A DNA stretch of 64,000 nt from positions 25,901,001-25,965,000 of the forward strand of contig NC_057916.1 of the NCBI RefSeq assembly GCF_018873765.1, in the 5' to 3' direction. The translations under genes and the position numbers were made by a program. Under the pieces are notes generated by a model, which searched no databases, had not been told where the DNA came from, and worked only from the letters and a program-made list of their open reading frames with translations. The stretch comes from Telopea speciosissima (taxonomy: Eukaryota; Streptophyta; Magnoliopsida; Proteales; Proteaceae). Positions 23,201 to 35,900 of the stretch are shown here, in pieces. Each line of letters begins with the position of its first letter. Positions within the stretch are counted from its first letter, which is position 1.

Positions 23201-26200
23201 ACAACCATATCATCTGTACTAATATGCTCCACTGTAATGTCACCTTCCTTTATTCTCTCCTTTATGGTCAAATACTTGACCTCCATGTGTTTAGACCCTC
23301 TAAGTCCTTTATTGTTGTTTATAACCAACACAACAGAGCTGTTATCACAGTATATCTGGATGGGTCTATCCACAAAATCTACAATAGTCAACTCCTTTAT
23401 GAGATTTCTGAGCCAAATAGCCTGAGTAGCAGCCCCATAGCATGCTACAAACTCGCCGCATAGTCGAAGTGGTCACAATGCTCGCTTTTACTCTTCCATG
23501 ATATCGCCCCTCCCGCCATCAAGAAAACATAACCCGATGTGGATTTCCTGTCATCCTCACGACCAACAAAGTCGAGTCTGTATACCCCACTAGCTTGAGT
23601 TCAGGAACGTGTCTGTAAGTCAGCATATAATCTCTTGTCCCCTTCAAGTACCTCAATACTTTCTTGGTAGCAACCCGTGACCAAGACCAGGATCTGACCG
23701 ATACCGCCAAGAAGTCTCGTCACAAAAGCAATATCCGGCCGCATGCACTGAGCATACATGATACTACCAAGTGCGCTAGCATAAGGCACCTTCTTCATTT
23801 CATCCCTCTCACTTTATTTTTGGCACTATGTCGAACTCGTTTGTCACCCTCGAGAATAGGAACATTCCGTGTTTGCAATCCAAGATACCGAACCTCTCCG
23901 AACACGATCAACATAAGCCCTCCGAGAAAGACTTAATAAACGGCGAGAACGATCCCTATGGATCTCAATCCCAAGAACAAAAGAGGCCTCACCAAGGTCC
24001 TTCATGTCAAATTCCCTAGATAAAAGTTGCTTTGTATTATGCAACATCCCTAGGTCACTGCTTGCAAGCAGGATGTCATCCACATACGAGAATGAGAAAA
24101 CAATTTGCTCCCACCGACCTTGTGATATATACACTCGATCCACTTTGTTTTCCATAAAACCAAACGAAGTCACAACACCTGCAAATTTCGATACCACCGC
24201 TGAAGCTTGTTTGAGACCGTAGATAGACTTCTGAGTCTACACACAAGATGATCTCGAATCATCCACGCAAAACCCTCAGTGAATCATATATACTTCCTCA
24301 TCAAGATTGCCATTGAGAAAGGCGGTTTTAACATCCATCCGATGCGACTCCATATCAAAATGAGCTACCAATGCCATGATCACCTGAAGGAATCCTTCGA
24401 GGAGACCGGAGAAAAGGTCCCATTGTAGTCTACTCCCTCTCTCGAGTGAATCCTCGCTACCACCGGCTTTAAACCTCTCAATTTTTCCTTTGGAATCTCT
24501 TTTGGTTTTATACACCCATTTGCAACCAATGGGCTTACAACCTTTAGGTAAATCAACAAGCTCCCAAACATCATTATGTTTCATCGATTGCATTTCATCT
24601 CTCATCGCATCTATCCACAAATCTGATTGAGGACTAGAAACAACGCCTGAATAAGTAACTGGATCGACCACACAACCAATGTCATAGTCATGTTCTCCCA
24701 AATAGACCTCATAGATAGGTGATATAGCTGACCTTCTCTCCCTGGTGGATCTCCGTAATGGTGCCACTACTGCCTCAACCTGAATATGAGGAATCTCAAC
24801 TGGAACTGTATCAACGATAGGATCCTCAACCGCATCCTGAATAAGAGGAATCTCATCAGGTGCTACATGAATGTCGGGGATGGTATCAATATCAGGCTCC
24901 TGAACTCCAGCAGGTGTAACCAATGGCACAGTATGCCCCACATCAGTCTGAATAGGTAGAAGAATAGGTACCGATGTACCAACCATGTGACTATCTTGAA
25001 CAGTCTGAGAACAGTCATCAAATTCCAGAAACTTCGCTGTCTGTGACTCCACAATCCTAGTGCCTCCGCAGGGATTATAAAATTTATATCCCTTCGAATG
25101 ATCTGGGTAGCTGACAAAGTAGCAACGAGTAGTCTTGGGATCCAACTTGTTTAAAGTCGGATTATACAACTTCACTTCTAGGCACCCCCAAACTCTAAGA
25201 TGGTTTAAATCGGGTTTACGGCCGGTCCACAACTCAAAAGGTGTAAGAGGAGCGGCTTTAGTAGGTTCACGGTTAAGGATGTAAAGAGCAGTTTTCAAGG
25301 CTTCACCCCATAAGAACTTAGGTAAATTTGTCCTACTAACCATACTCCTCACCATGTCCATAAGGGATGCAGTTCGCCTTTCGGCGACCCCATTTTGTTC
25401 GAGGACTTCTGGCATAGTAAACTGACTAACTATTCCAGAGTCCTCAAGGTATTTGGCAAACGAGCCCTTAAGCTGTCCAGCATCGCCATGTCTGCCATAA
25501 TACTCACCCCCACGATCAGATCTAACAATTTTAATAACTTTCCCTAACTGTGTCTCAACTTCAGTCCTAAAAATCTTGAACTTGTTAAGAGATTCAGACT
25601 TTTCTTTAATTAAGTACAGGTATCCATATCGGGAATAGTCGTCTGTAAAAGTGATGAAATAAATTTTTTTACACAATGTGGCTGAATAGGGACCACTGAT
25701 GTCAGTGTGAATGACCTCTAACAGGTCAGAACTACGGACTGCAGTTTTCTTCTTTATTTTGGTCATCTTTCCCTTACAACAGTCTACACAAGTTTCTAGA
25801 TCACTTTCGAGAGTAGGCAGGATGTTAGACTTTATTAGCCTTTCCACTCTTGCCTTAGAAATATGACCTAGCCTCTTATGCCACAATGTGAAAGACCGTT
25901 CTTTAGGTAAGGGTCTTTTAGAAACAACACTTTCAACATTACAGGAGACGTAGATATCAGTGGGAGACAAACACAATCTGTACAATCCGTTGGACATAAA
26001 GCAGGAACCAACTTTAGTTGAATTAAAAAATAAATTAACCATAGTATTCTTTATTTCAAAATAAAAACCACTAATGTCCAAAACTGAAACCGAAATTAAA
26101 TTCCGCCTAAAGGACGGTACATAAAAAGTGTTCTTTAAAGTAAATTTAAAACCAGAATCTAATAATAAAATGACATCTCCCACGAACTCTACTTCAGAAT

Positions 26201-29200
26201 GTCCATCATTTCCTACGACCAGCCTTGATTCATCCTTGTTTGGCCTCCTCCGGTTTATGAACCCCTGTATGGTAAAAGCAACATGGTTAGTTGCACCGCT
26301 ATCTAGCCACCAAGAACTGGATGGGGCTTCTGATAGATTGGATTCACAAACAAAAGCCAAAGAATCATTACGATGGTCGCTGGGCTCGAGTAACCAAGCC
26401 TTGTATTTTGTCGCATCCTTCTTCATATGACCCTTCTTCTTGCAAAAGAAGCATGATCACTCTCTTTCTTCAAAGAGTCTTTCTTGGGTCCCAAATTGTT
26501 AGTCCGATCGGATTGTTTATGCGAGACTTATGAGTATGGTTTTTAGACTTTTTACTCTTACGGGCTTTGGAAGTAAGCAAAGTAGGCTTTTCTCTTTCTT
26601 CGTTTCTCTTCCTCGGACACAACCCTAGAAATTAGGTCATTAATGCTCCAGATTCCATCTTGGGAAATGTAGTTGGTTTTTATGATGCCAAATTCAGAAG
26701 GTAGGGTATTTAAGGCTTGATGGACAATTAGGGCATCTGGAAGAGGAATGTCTAAGGCCTTGAGTTTAGTTTGGTAATCAACCATCCTAATAATGTAATC
26801 CCTAACACCCCCGAACCATCATACTCCATATTAAATAACCCTTGCAGAAGTGTCCCAATCTCAAGATTCGATGAAACTTTGTATCTCTTGGAAATTGCAT
26901 CTAGCAATTCCCTAGCGAGACATTTCTCAAGGCACCACTTTTTAGGTGTTCCTAGTATCGACCTCTTTATGGACAAGATATCGAGTCGATTACTCTTTTG
27001 CCATGCAAGATGCACAGACTTTTCATCCTCGCACTTATCGTGATTAGTTCCATTGGTGTATCCATAACAAGGGACGTGTGCACATCCGCCATTTCCATAG
27101 CAAACATAATGTCCTCTTTCCACTTCTTAAAGTTTGACCCAGTGAGGAGCTCAATAGTAACCATGTTATTATTGACAGAGAAGGTGACTTAAAATTTAAA
27201 CAATGAACAGTATAATAATTAAAATGATGCAAGTACAGTTTGAAAACTTTATAAGCTAATGAGAATTTTACACACATCATTGTGAAAACACCTTTAGGCT
27301 GAATTCTCAATATGCAATTGTAAAAATCCCTACATACCAGTGGCCATGGGAATACAGCTCAACTTTCAAAATCCACCACCTTTGGGTGTGCAGAATTCTA
27401 GGGTCAACCTATTCACATGCATACTGTATATGTACCCCTTCAAGTACCAATACATGACCACCACCTTTGGGTGTATGATCACACATTAGAGTTGAAGGAC
27501 ACCCCACAACTGTATGAGACCGATGTTTCACAAATCCAACAAGGAAGGTCGCTTTGGCGGCTGCATCCTGTCGAACCCATGGAACCCTCTCTTGGGATAT
27601 TCCAAAATTACTTACATCCTTAAACAAATTGTGTTATTTTATACTTTATGACAAGGGGCTTTAAATGTCTTAAAATTAACACAAAAATAATAATAATACT
27701 GTTCATCAAGGTAGGTATTCCAGCAATTCAGAAATTGGTTCGGTTCCCAATAGAACGAATCGATAAATTACATAAAGGGCATGCATCAAAAGAATACCAA
27801 AAATATTCATATCTGATCAAAACAGAGGGCACCACTGTGTAGAGCACAGAAAAATAGAGCCAACGCAAAAAACGGGACCCCAAACAGAGTCCCGTAGCCC
27901 CCAGAAAGCCCGGTCAAAGTTCAGGTCCAAATCCGGTTGACTGTACTGGTCAAACCGGTCCAAAAAGTCAAACCAATTCAATTTGGTTCAGCCCGGTTTG
28001 AGTGAACCGGTCCAGACCCGGTCCAACCGGGTTCGGGTCAACCCAAAACGAGTCAGCAACCGGGTTAGCGGGTCGGGTTTTCAGATCAGAACCCGGGTCG
28101 ACCCGACCCGAGAGGCGCACGTTAGCATCGCCTATAAATAGCATCAGGCGCACGATAGCAAAACCCAGATTCTTTTTTTTTTTTTTTTAAACTTCTGCCG
28201 GCGAGTGAAGATCACCCGCGGCTACCGTCGGCGCGTGGGAGCACGTCCGGCAGCCGCCGGTGGTGATCCACCCACCGAAAATTCTGATTTTTCGAGTTCT
28301 ACGCTCCCATGTGATCAGATTCTGTTTTCGCCGGCTAAAAAATCGAGAATGCCATGTCATGACGGGTTTTTGGAAAGCTGGAAAAAACCCTAAAAACCTT
28401 GATTCGAATCGAAAAATTTTCGATTCCCTTATTATGTTCTATTATTTTGAATCCATATAGGTTCAAGAACGGATCTATGGAGTCTTTGATACCACATGTT
28501 AGAATAAATCGATCCGAATAGGGACAAAATCCCAAAAGCCAGGATCTCCATAGGGCGTTCAAGAACACAATCAAATAAATAATAGAAAATAGGGATAGAA
28601 CCAGTGACCTTGTTTCGCATCCATAGTGATGATGATTGCAGCGGAAAATAAAGAACAAAGATCTAGGTGCTTCCCCTCTATTCCCAAAGTAACTGGCCTG
28701 ATGAGAATACCGAATGCGCAGGGACGACGAACACTGAATATCTCCCTCTCTTTCAAGAATGCACTCCTCAATAGTAATTGAGAATAATAAGTTGTGATGG
28801 GTAGAGGGGGGACCTAGCTCTCCTTATATAGTAATCCCTATAGGGTCTGACTCATCACAGTCCCAATAAGAATCTATCTGGCCCACACTAAGCCAGTCCA
28901 CATTAGACTTCTAATATAACTTAATGACCCCACTTTATTAGACCAAAACCCTAATTAGCCTGGTTTAGGGATTTAATTATGTCTATATAGAGTTTTATTA
29001 GAACTAAAATTCTAACACATGTTTCCATTGTCATAGAGTGAAAGTAGCAACAATCAGGGTCCAACATGGAAGATGACCCAAATTTAATCCATAAGAACCC
29101 AGACAATCTAGATTGGGTTTGGACTGCAACATAATGTAAGCCAAAAAACATGAGCTTCTGAGACCTGAATTTCGAAATATCTTCACCATTCATAGAGCAC

Positions 29201-29563
29201 TAATTACATTTGAGCCAAACAAGTTTGTATCTGGTAATTTGATCAAAAACATGTAATTTCTTATGTAACCTATTGGTAATAGCTAGAGTTATTAGCTAGT
29301 TTCTTACCCATTAAATACTGTTGGTTGCGTTTTATTTTGCCACAAGATGGAGACTGTCAGGTGGAATGAGCTACATTGCATTGTTACAAGAATTCTGTAC
29401 ATCATTCTTTTGGAACAGATAACTTTGATATTGGCTCACTTTAATTTTATTCCTCTTTTTTTTTTTAAATGTAATGTGATGCATTCTTTGTCTTCTCACT
29501 TTCTGACTATTATTCTTTTCTGATGTTTATCAGAAAACTGAAGAAGGCACCCACAAAGGCTGA
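20281..29563 (+). CDS. Mitochondrial F1Fo-ATPase inhibitor (IF1) family protein, 3 exons
   Basis: Exons are 20281-20421, 20574-20657 and 29534-29563; all in phase 0, GT-AG introns, 84 aa. The first ~30 residues (MAMRSVVKRVSLNRMMEGVR then KVPRYF) form an Arg-rich mitochondrial presequence. The plant IF1 signature follows: SDGKGRVLSEEERAAENVYI, then QKMEREKKEKM and a Lys/Glu helix ending KTEEGTHKG. IF1 proteins bind the F1 ATPase and block ATP hydrolysis when the membrane potential falls; in plants this role is established for few members, so function is inferred from family. Intron 2 is 8.9 kb because a whole Ty1/copia element sits in it (21909-29017) in antisense orientation; without it the intron would be about 1.8 kb. 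The terminal exon is only 10 codons. A longer relative is at 53634-60469. Confidence 0.87.
20658..21903 (+). other. Intron 2 sequence before the retrotransposon
   Basis: Ordinary A/T-rich intron sequence of the IF1-type gene. No repeats with clear ends or other genes are seen. Confidence 0.5.
21904..29022 (-). mobile_element. Full-length Ty1/copia LTR retrotransposon (fossil, young)
   Basis: The two LTRs, 21909-22430 (522 bp) and 28497-29017 (521 bp), start TGTTAGAATAAATCG and end TTCTAACA, and differ at three positions (about 99.4% identical). A perfect 5-bp duplication, CATGT, flanks the element (21904-21908 and 29018-29022). Transcribed on the minus strand it has a primer-binding site like the initiator tRNA-Met type (TGGTATCAAAGACTCC at 28480-28495), a gag region (about 27200-26560), protease and integrase in one long frame (about 26430-24280, with HKRLGHIS and HTDISGPYS words), reverse transcriptase (with FSYVDDILLASSD, about 24080), RNase H (about 23390-23110) and a purine tract next to the 3' LTR. 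Structure is complete, but the coding region shows roughly half a dozen or more breaks. LTR identity suggests insertion within the last few hundred thousand years. Confidence 0.95.
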
Positions 29564-30917
29564 TGCGCTTATCTGTTCTCATACTCACATCTACTGTTGT
29601 ATCCTGGGTTCTTGCTTACTGATGAGAACTAAATGTACATTGAATTCTCAATATATGGTGTTTATGTAGGAACAGTGGAGGTACTTGGTTGAAAATGTCA
29701 ATGAAAATAATGCGTCAATGTTTGAAACTATTACTTGAAGTGATCGAGATGAGAGAGATAGAGAGTTGACCCTCTCTCTTTCTATCTCTTGTTTTTTCTC
29801 TTTCTTCCTTGTTCTCTTGTATCTCTATCACCATTGTAGTTGCTGTCAAATTTGGACATCCACACTCTTTCAATGTCGGAATTTGCAGATTTTCCAGCTC
29901 TGATGCCTCTGCATATGTGTGGGAGAAGAAATGCCATGGAATTGTTTTGCAAGTTTGGTGGGAAGAAGCTATAAAGGGGAAACCAACTAGGAACCAATTG
30001 AGCAAACCGATTACTAATTGGTTTTGGCTTGAAAATTTAGAACCGATTGATAAGCAATTAGGTTTCAGTTTATATTTAGGGTGAAATAATGCTAACTGAG
30101 TGTGTGTTGCGCGAATCGTTATCCCTTCCAATTCCTCACATGGGGGCGGAAATGACCATCCTACCTGTCCGCTGCTCAAGGTGGGATCCACTCCCCCCTA
30201 TTAAAGGAATTGGAGGTGCCCGTGAATTGGAGGCGATAATTATTCGTGTTGTGTTGCCCCTGTGTCCATTCACAGCGGCATGCTGAATGACTGCCGTGCC
30301 CCCATGAAAAGGCAGAATTTTTCAAGGACACAGTGGTCTTTCATGCACCCCTATGTCCGGATGCAGAGCAGTGCACCACATGCGCCTTCTCTTCCTCTTA
30401 TATTTATTATATCTTGAACCAATTCTTTCCCTTATATTTATGATATCTTGAAACAAATCGGAACTGAATCAATAAACCGATTCAGTCTTGCTCCTTCAAT
30501 CCATCAAAAGGTCCCCACACTAAGCTGGGCCCACCGATGCCCTTTTTTCCATCCCCGATGATGGTCATAAGATTTCAACAAAATGGGCTGGTCTTGCTAG
30601 TATTTTTGAGGACAAAAGTTTAGGCTGCACTGAAATGTCCATGGCCTAGCTCAAACCACGCCTACATCCTTTGCAAATTTACCACCAGCTACTTGGCTCA
30701 ATTTGTTTTAACAGAAAAATATTTTTCAAAAAATACTTAAAAGTAAAAGCACTTCATTTAAAAATTTTCTGTATGTTTTCTTTTCCAGTGGCATTTTGGT
30801 ATATGATAAAAGTATCACTATGGATGATACCCATCATATGGTGAAATAATATTCATGCAATTTAATGAAACTCTAATTTTTTTTAAATTACAACCTATTC
30901 TTGTTTATGGTTCAATT
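29564..30917. other. Downstream flank of the IF1-type gene
   Basis: The first few hundred bases should contain the 3' UTR. From about 30090 to 30380 the GC content rises and words such as cccctgtgtcc and tgcccccatg recur, suggesting decayed foldback sequence, but arms could not be paired with confidence. No gene is supported. Confidence 0.4.
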
Positions 30918-30919
30918 TT

Positions 30920-31123
30920 CAGTTAGAGGATCTGGCTCTCCTCCAGCCTTGGCGTCCTGCCCAGCAAAAACACCCAAAAATAAAAGGGGGGGGGGGGGAT
31001 ATGGACATTTCATAGGGGCCCACTTGGGTCCCACTTATGAAATGACCAAAAATACCCTTGTTTTGTTGGGCTGGATCTTCTAGCTCCCGCTGTGGCTGGA
31101 GGAGAGCCAAACTATCAGTTAGA
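30920..31123. mobile_element. Foldback MITE with 8-bp duplication (30928-31115), family F3
   Basis: The left end GGATCTGGCTCTCCTCCAGC pairs with the right end read on the other strand, ATAGTTTGGCTCTCCTCCAG. A perfect 8-bp duplication CAGTTAGA flanks it at 30920-30927 and 31116-31123. The loop contains a run of about 13 G. Length is 188 bp. Confidence 0.85.
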
Positions 31124-31261
31124 TGGGTGTAGATTTTTCTATCATATGGACTCATGTGTACCCATCCAAGTCTATTTTGTGGCAAAGAAGTATGAGTGTG
31201 ATGAAGACAATGTTCATAAAGCCTTATAATTAGTTTCTTTAAGCTCATTATTTGTCAAATA

Positions 31262-31282
31262 GGGGCGGGGGCGGGGGCGGGG
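31262..31282 (+). repeat. G-rich hexamer repeat with G-quadruplex potential
   Basis: Four runs of 4-5 G are separated by single C bases. This meets the usual sequence rule for a G-quadruplex on the plus strand. It lies 1.4 kb upstream of the tRNA and 1.7 kb upstream of the cpSRP54 start; no function is shown. Confidence 0.6.
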
Positions 31283-31538
31283 AGTGAGAAATATTAGATT
31301 TTCGTGATCTATTGTTCTAGAACATACTGTCAGTTATTTTGTCAACAGACCGGTAAAACTTCTTTCTTAAAAGATATTTGAATGAGTTTAGGTATACAGA
31401 CAAGAGTCCAATTCCTCTGCACGTACATGCACCTGCACATACGTGGGAGAGGTAACCACCTATCCCATTTTTGCCATTTATAAGGGGATGAGGGGTATTA
31501 ATGGAAACAAAATGGACTAGTGATTACCTCTCGCATGT

Positions 31539-32468
31539 ATGTTCACTAAGGGTGTCAATTGGGACGGTTCCCGGTATTTGGGACGAGACGGTACTAGTAT
31601 TGGTACTAAAAGTGTCAATCCCAGTACCGTCCCATTTAGTTAACGGGACCAAACCTAGATCCCAGTCCCGATTACTAGCGGGACGGGATGGTACCGGTTC
31701 TTAAACGGTTCTAGGCACTATAGAAAAAGGGAGAAGAAGTTTAATTGTTTCTAACAATGCGGGTTTATTAGTGTTGTGGAATTTTTTCACTATCATGAAA
31801 TCTAAGTTGTTTAATGTTTTTTATAAAACAACTTAAATTATGAAATCATAGTTTTACTTCTTCGAACTCCCTAAGATCATATGTAATAATCTTCTCATTT
31901 TTTTAAATCTAGAGAAGTCCTACAAAATGGAAGAATCCCGATGTGTTTCCTCTTTGATTTTCCCAAACAAAACTTTATTTATCACACATGTCACATGGTA
32001 GTATGATACGAAGACACGAAGTACGAAGTGCAAAAAGGAAGAACCTGGTAGATGTAGTTGGTCGAGAGAGGAGGGAGTAGCACTTTAGTAGGTTCTGTGA
32101 GGAGAGACTTCAAGCTACGGCTGTTGACTTGTTGTTCCTCTTCGTATTTAAAAGGCAATTAGTGAAACCCTAATGAATCGTAATTCTTATACCCTTTCTT
32201 CTTTTTTTTTTTTTTTATTTTATTTTATTTAAAAGATCTTATATACTTTTCTTTTTAAATAGTACTAGTAGTTTCGGTACCATTCGGTACCTAATTGGTA
32301 TTTCGGTATTGGTACCGTTGGGAATCCCGTCCCATTTATCATTCGGTACCAAAATCAGATACCAGTACCGTCCCATTTACTAATGGGACGGTCCGGTACC
32401 GGGTTTTAGCGGGATGGTATTGGGACGGTTCCCGATTCTGGTCCCAAATTGACACCCTTAATGTTCAC
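31539..32468. mobile_element. hAT-type non-autonomous transposon (31547-32460)
   Basis: The 14-bp ends TAAGGGTGTCAATT and (reverse) TAAGGGTGTCAATT are identical inverted repeats, and inverted gggacggttcc/ggtaccg words extend inward on both sides. A perfect 8-bp duplication, ATGTTCAC, flanks it at 31539-31546 and 32461-32468, as expected for hAT elements. The 914-bp interior has no transposase. The flanking DNA (31400-31538 and 32469-32500) itself contains inverted acctgcacat words, so the element appears to sit inside an older foldback. Confidence 0.9.
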
Positions 32469-32650
32469 CTGCACATACCCATTCTCTACAAACAAAGGGT
32501 ATGCTTACATGTAGGAATCATACTTGAATACAATCAAGTCTAAATTCTAAGAAATTCTCAAGATTACGTTACTTTATTAGATGAACTAATTAGCTAATTA
32601 GCACATTTATTCATGGTGATTAAACATATTGTATACATCTTATTTATCAA

Positions 32651-32655
32651 GCGGG

Positions 32656-32698
<43 letters not shown>

Positions 32699-32723
32699 GC
32701 GTGTTCGATCCACGCTCACCGCA
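32651..32723 (+). tRNA. tRNA-Phe (GAA)
   Basis: A 73-nt cloverleaf. The acceptor stem GCGGGGA pairs with TCACCGC allowing mismatch, the D arm contains TAGCTCAGTTGGGAGAGC (box A), the anticodon loop is CTGAAGA with anticodon GAA, and the T arm GCGTGTTCGATCCACGC contains box B. No intron. TCAA immediately upstream and a TTTTT Pol III terminator at 32732-32736 fit a nuclear plant tRNA gene. It ends 264 bp before the cpSRP54 start codon on the same strand. Confidence 0.95.
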
Positions 32724-32731
32724 CTATTATC

Positions 32732-32736
32732 TTTTT
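32732..32736 (+). terminator. Pol III terminator of tRNA-Phe
   Basis: A run of five T starting 9 nt after the tRNA 3' end, the standard Pol III stop signal. Confidence 0.75.
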
Positions 32737-32987
32737 ACAAGACAAAGTACTGATGGGACTGGGAGTTAAAACGGTAGTGTTGAGCCGGAAGCAGTAACGC
32801 GGTGACGGTACTCGCCAAGCATATAATAACAAGATAAGTTAACGGATAAAACAACGGATTGCGATTCGGTTTCCCCAAAGATAAACCGCAGACACATCCA
32901 TGACCTGAAGATCTTTTCTTTCCACAGCAGGAGCCTCGATAGTGAGGATTGAGGAGAGCTTACTACTACCTTCTCAATCTCTGCGCA

Positions 32988-35900
32988 ATGGAAGCTGTTC
33001 CTTTCTCGGCCGTGTCTTCCCGCCATTTTTCTCCCGCTCATCTTTCACTCTCAGCAAACCGTAGCTTCTGCGATCCGAGAAGCTCCAGAGATTCAACTAA
33101 GTTGAGCTCTACATGGTCCGTTTCGAGCATCTCCAGGGAGCTCTCATCCAGGAACCTATTCACGGTAAGCATAATTGGTTGGCTTCAGGCCTAGTTAAGT
33201 TCTTGAATTTTCAAACTCATGGCGTTTTGAATCTGTACGGATTCCCCCTTCTCTCTCTCTAAGCTTCCATTTCTTTTTGTTTACCTCAGAGAGAGATATG
33301 GGCTTTTGTTAATTCCAAGAGTCTTACTGTTCGAAGAGAAATGCGTAGTGTTGTAAGAGCGGAAATGTTTGGGCAGCTGACTAGCGGCCTAGAAGCAGCT
33401 TGGAACAAACTCAAAGGAGAAGGTTAGCTTTTCTGCTTCTTTTCCTAACACCTAGAGAACTATAACTTTTATGAGAGTTTTCTTAATGTAGCTTGTAATA
33501 CTTGAAGAGTCAATCTGTCTCCTCTTTCCTCTACCTGTGTCTCAATATCCTCAACAATATCAGTATTTACCATAATCACAGCTACAAGATCTGAGAGAAA
33601 TATTGCTCCTCTAGAACATGACACCAGGGAAGATCCATTAATCCTCTCTGCAGTTGTGTTACTGGTGTATGGTCTTTGAAACAGTAGAAGCATGTGAAGA
33701 CCAGTACAAGAGATAATTCAAATGTACCTTGCAATCTTGCTGTTATGCTTGTCTTCTTCTGTTTGCAATATTATGTTCCTTGTCACTGTTTTCTTTCTCA
33801 TTAGGGTGATCTAGTGTTGTTATTCGCATTAACAAACTGGTCTTCTATGAATTTATTATCTTTCAGAGGTTCTGACCAAGGAAAACATTGTGGAACCTAT
33901 GCGAGAAATAAGGAGAGCTCTTTTAGAAGCAGACGTAAGTATGTACCCTTGGATTTTACTTCATTCATTGGAAATCACATTCCTACTTGTACAAGAGAAA
34001 CCCCCGCCCCCCTCCCGCCCCCCCCCAAAAAAAAAAAAAAAAAAAAGAAAAAAAAGAAAAAAAAGAAAAGTTGAAGAGGAAAAGGATAAAAAGAAAATCA
34101 GCACAATTCTGTTATTTGGTGCACAGGTAAGCCTGCCTGTTGTGAGAAGGTTTGTCCAAGCTGTGAGTGAGCAAGCTGTTGGCGTTGGACTCATTCGAGG
34201 AGTGAGACCAGATCAGCAATTAGTCAAGGTATGCAATTTATTGACTCTACTTCTGGATGATATTTGTGAAAACCATTTTGGTGTTCATATAGAATCAATG
34301 TCGAACTTAACCGAGGAAATTAATCAAATGATTTTATTTCCAAGCTTCCTTACAAGCATTAATGGTTACTAACTGATGCTTGAGTTTGACTTACTCATTA
34401 TGCTGATGTCCTTGTTATGATAAGGTTAGGTTTTTATTCCATATTAATCCCACCATGAGTTTTTTTTTTTGGTGTGTGTGTGTGTGTGGGGGGGGGGGGG
34501 GGGTTCAGTCTCGACTCTTGAGTTGAATTTTGGACTTAATGATTCTTTAGTGTTTCTCTCATGGACTGCATGTGTGCTTCTCTGAAATTATGGTTGATCC
34601 ATCTATTTCTTTATATTGTGCAGATTGTACATGATGAACTTGTGAAATTGATGGGTGGAGAGGTCTCTGAACTGGCTTTTGCAAAATCTGGCCCCACAGT
34701 GATATTATTGGCAGGTCTGCAAGGTGTTGGAAAGACAACTGTTTGTGCAAAGCTTGCTTTATATCTCAAGAAACAGGTCCCATCCACAACCCAGCAGATT
34801 GTGTGTTTGTGCTTCTCTAGTGTCGCTTAAGAAGGTTAAAGTCTTAACCTTACTGACACTATTAGATACAACACCAATTTCAGGGAAAGAGTTGTATGCT
34901 TGTTGCTGCCGATGTGTACAGGCCTGCTGCAATTGATCAACTTGTTATTTTGGGTGAACAGGTAAGCATAAAATTTCATAGAATTTTCACCTTTCAGATG
35001 GAGCTTTATGGTTCCTCTTTACAAAGCAATTCATCTTTTGAAGTATCAAATTTTGGTTTCTTATTTCAAATTATATTTCCATTTTCGTACAATTTGCTAT
35101 GGTGCCTAATCCAAAGTAAAGAAAGAATAAGGAAAAATATTAATCAACGAGAACTGCAGTACTGTGTAGGTTTGTACTCCTGAATTTATGATAAGATTAA
35201 GCTTTTGCAGTCCCTTAATTTCAACCACCCCCACCCCCCAAAAAAGAGTAGACTAAGAAGAAGGAAGAAAGGGAGTACCCAGTACACGAGGCTCCTGCCA
35301 CTGCAGGGTCCGGGGAGGGTCATAATGTACAAGCCATACCCCCACTTCGCGGAGAGGCTGTTTCCAGAGACTTGAACCTGTGACCACTTTGTCACAATGG
35401 AGCAGCCTTACCGTTGCACCATGGTCCACTCTTCTACCCTTGCACTAAGAAGAAAGAAGAAAGAAAGAAAGAAAAGGACAATTCATGTTAGTTTTCTAAT
35501 ATCTACAGAAAGTAATGGGAATTAGTTACCCCTGATCTAAATAAACATTTTTTGTGTAAGAACTAAGGCCTTCTTTGGTATAATTTCTATTTCAATTTAT
35601 CGTTGATTTCTTGAAATAAGTCAATACATAGGTTTTTGGTCAAGAAATTGAAATTGTTTGGTTGAATCAATTGAAAATAATTTCAAAAAAAGAAATCAAA
35701 TTGGTAGTCCACTTTTGAGAATAGATTCTCTCTTTATAGTCTTTTTCTTTCATCGTAGAACAAAAGGAAGGGAAGAAGGAAGGGAGGGAAACCTTGTGAT
35801 AAGTAATGCCATCTACCTCAACGACCCAACCAGCTTCGACACATACCTTGTTCTTCCAATGCTTGGGAAGCTTGTAGTTGCCCTATGCCCTGAGTCCAGC

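Noticed and set aside
34014-34080. Lys-rich frame reading into cpSRP54 exon 4 from intron 3
   Set aside because: It comes from the poly-A/G tract. The GTAAGT donor at 33935 and the acceptor at 34126 give the family-correct protein.
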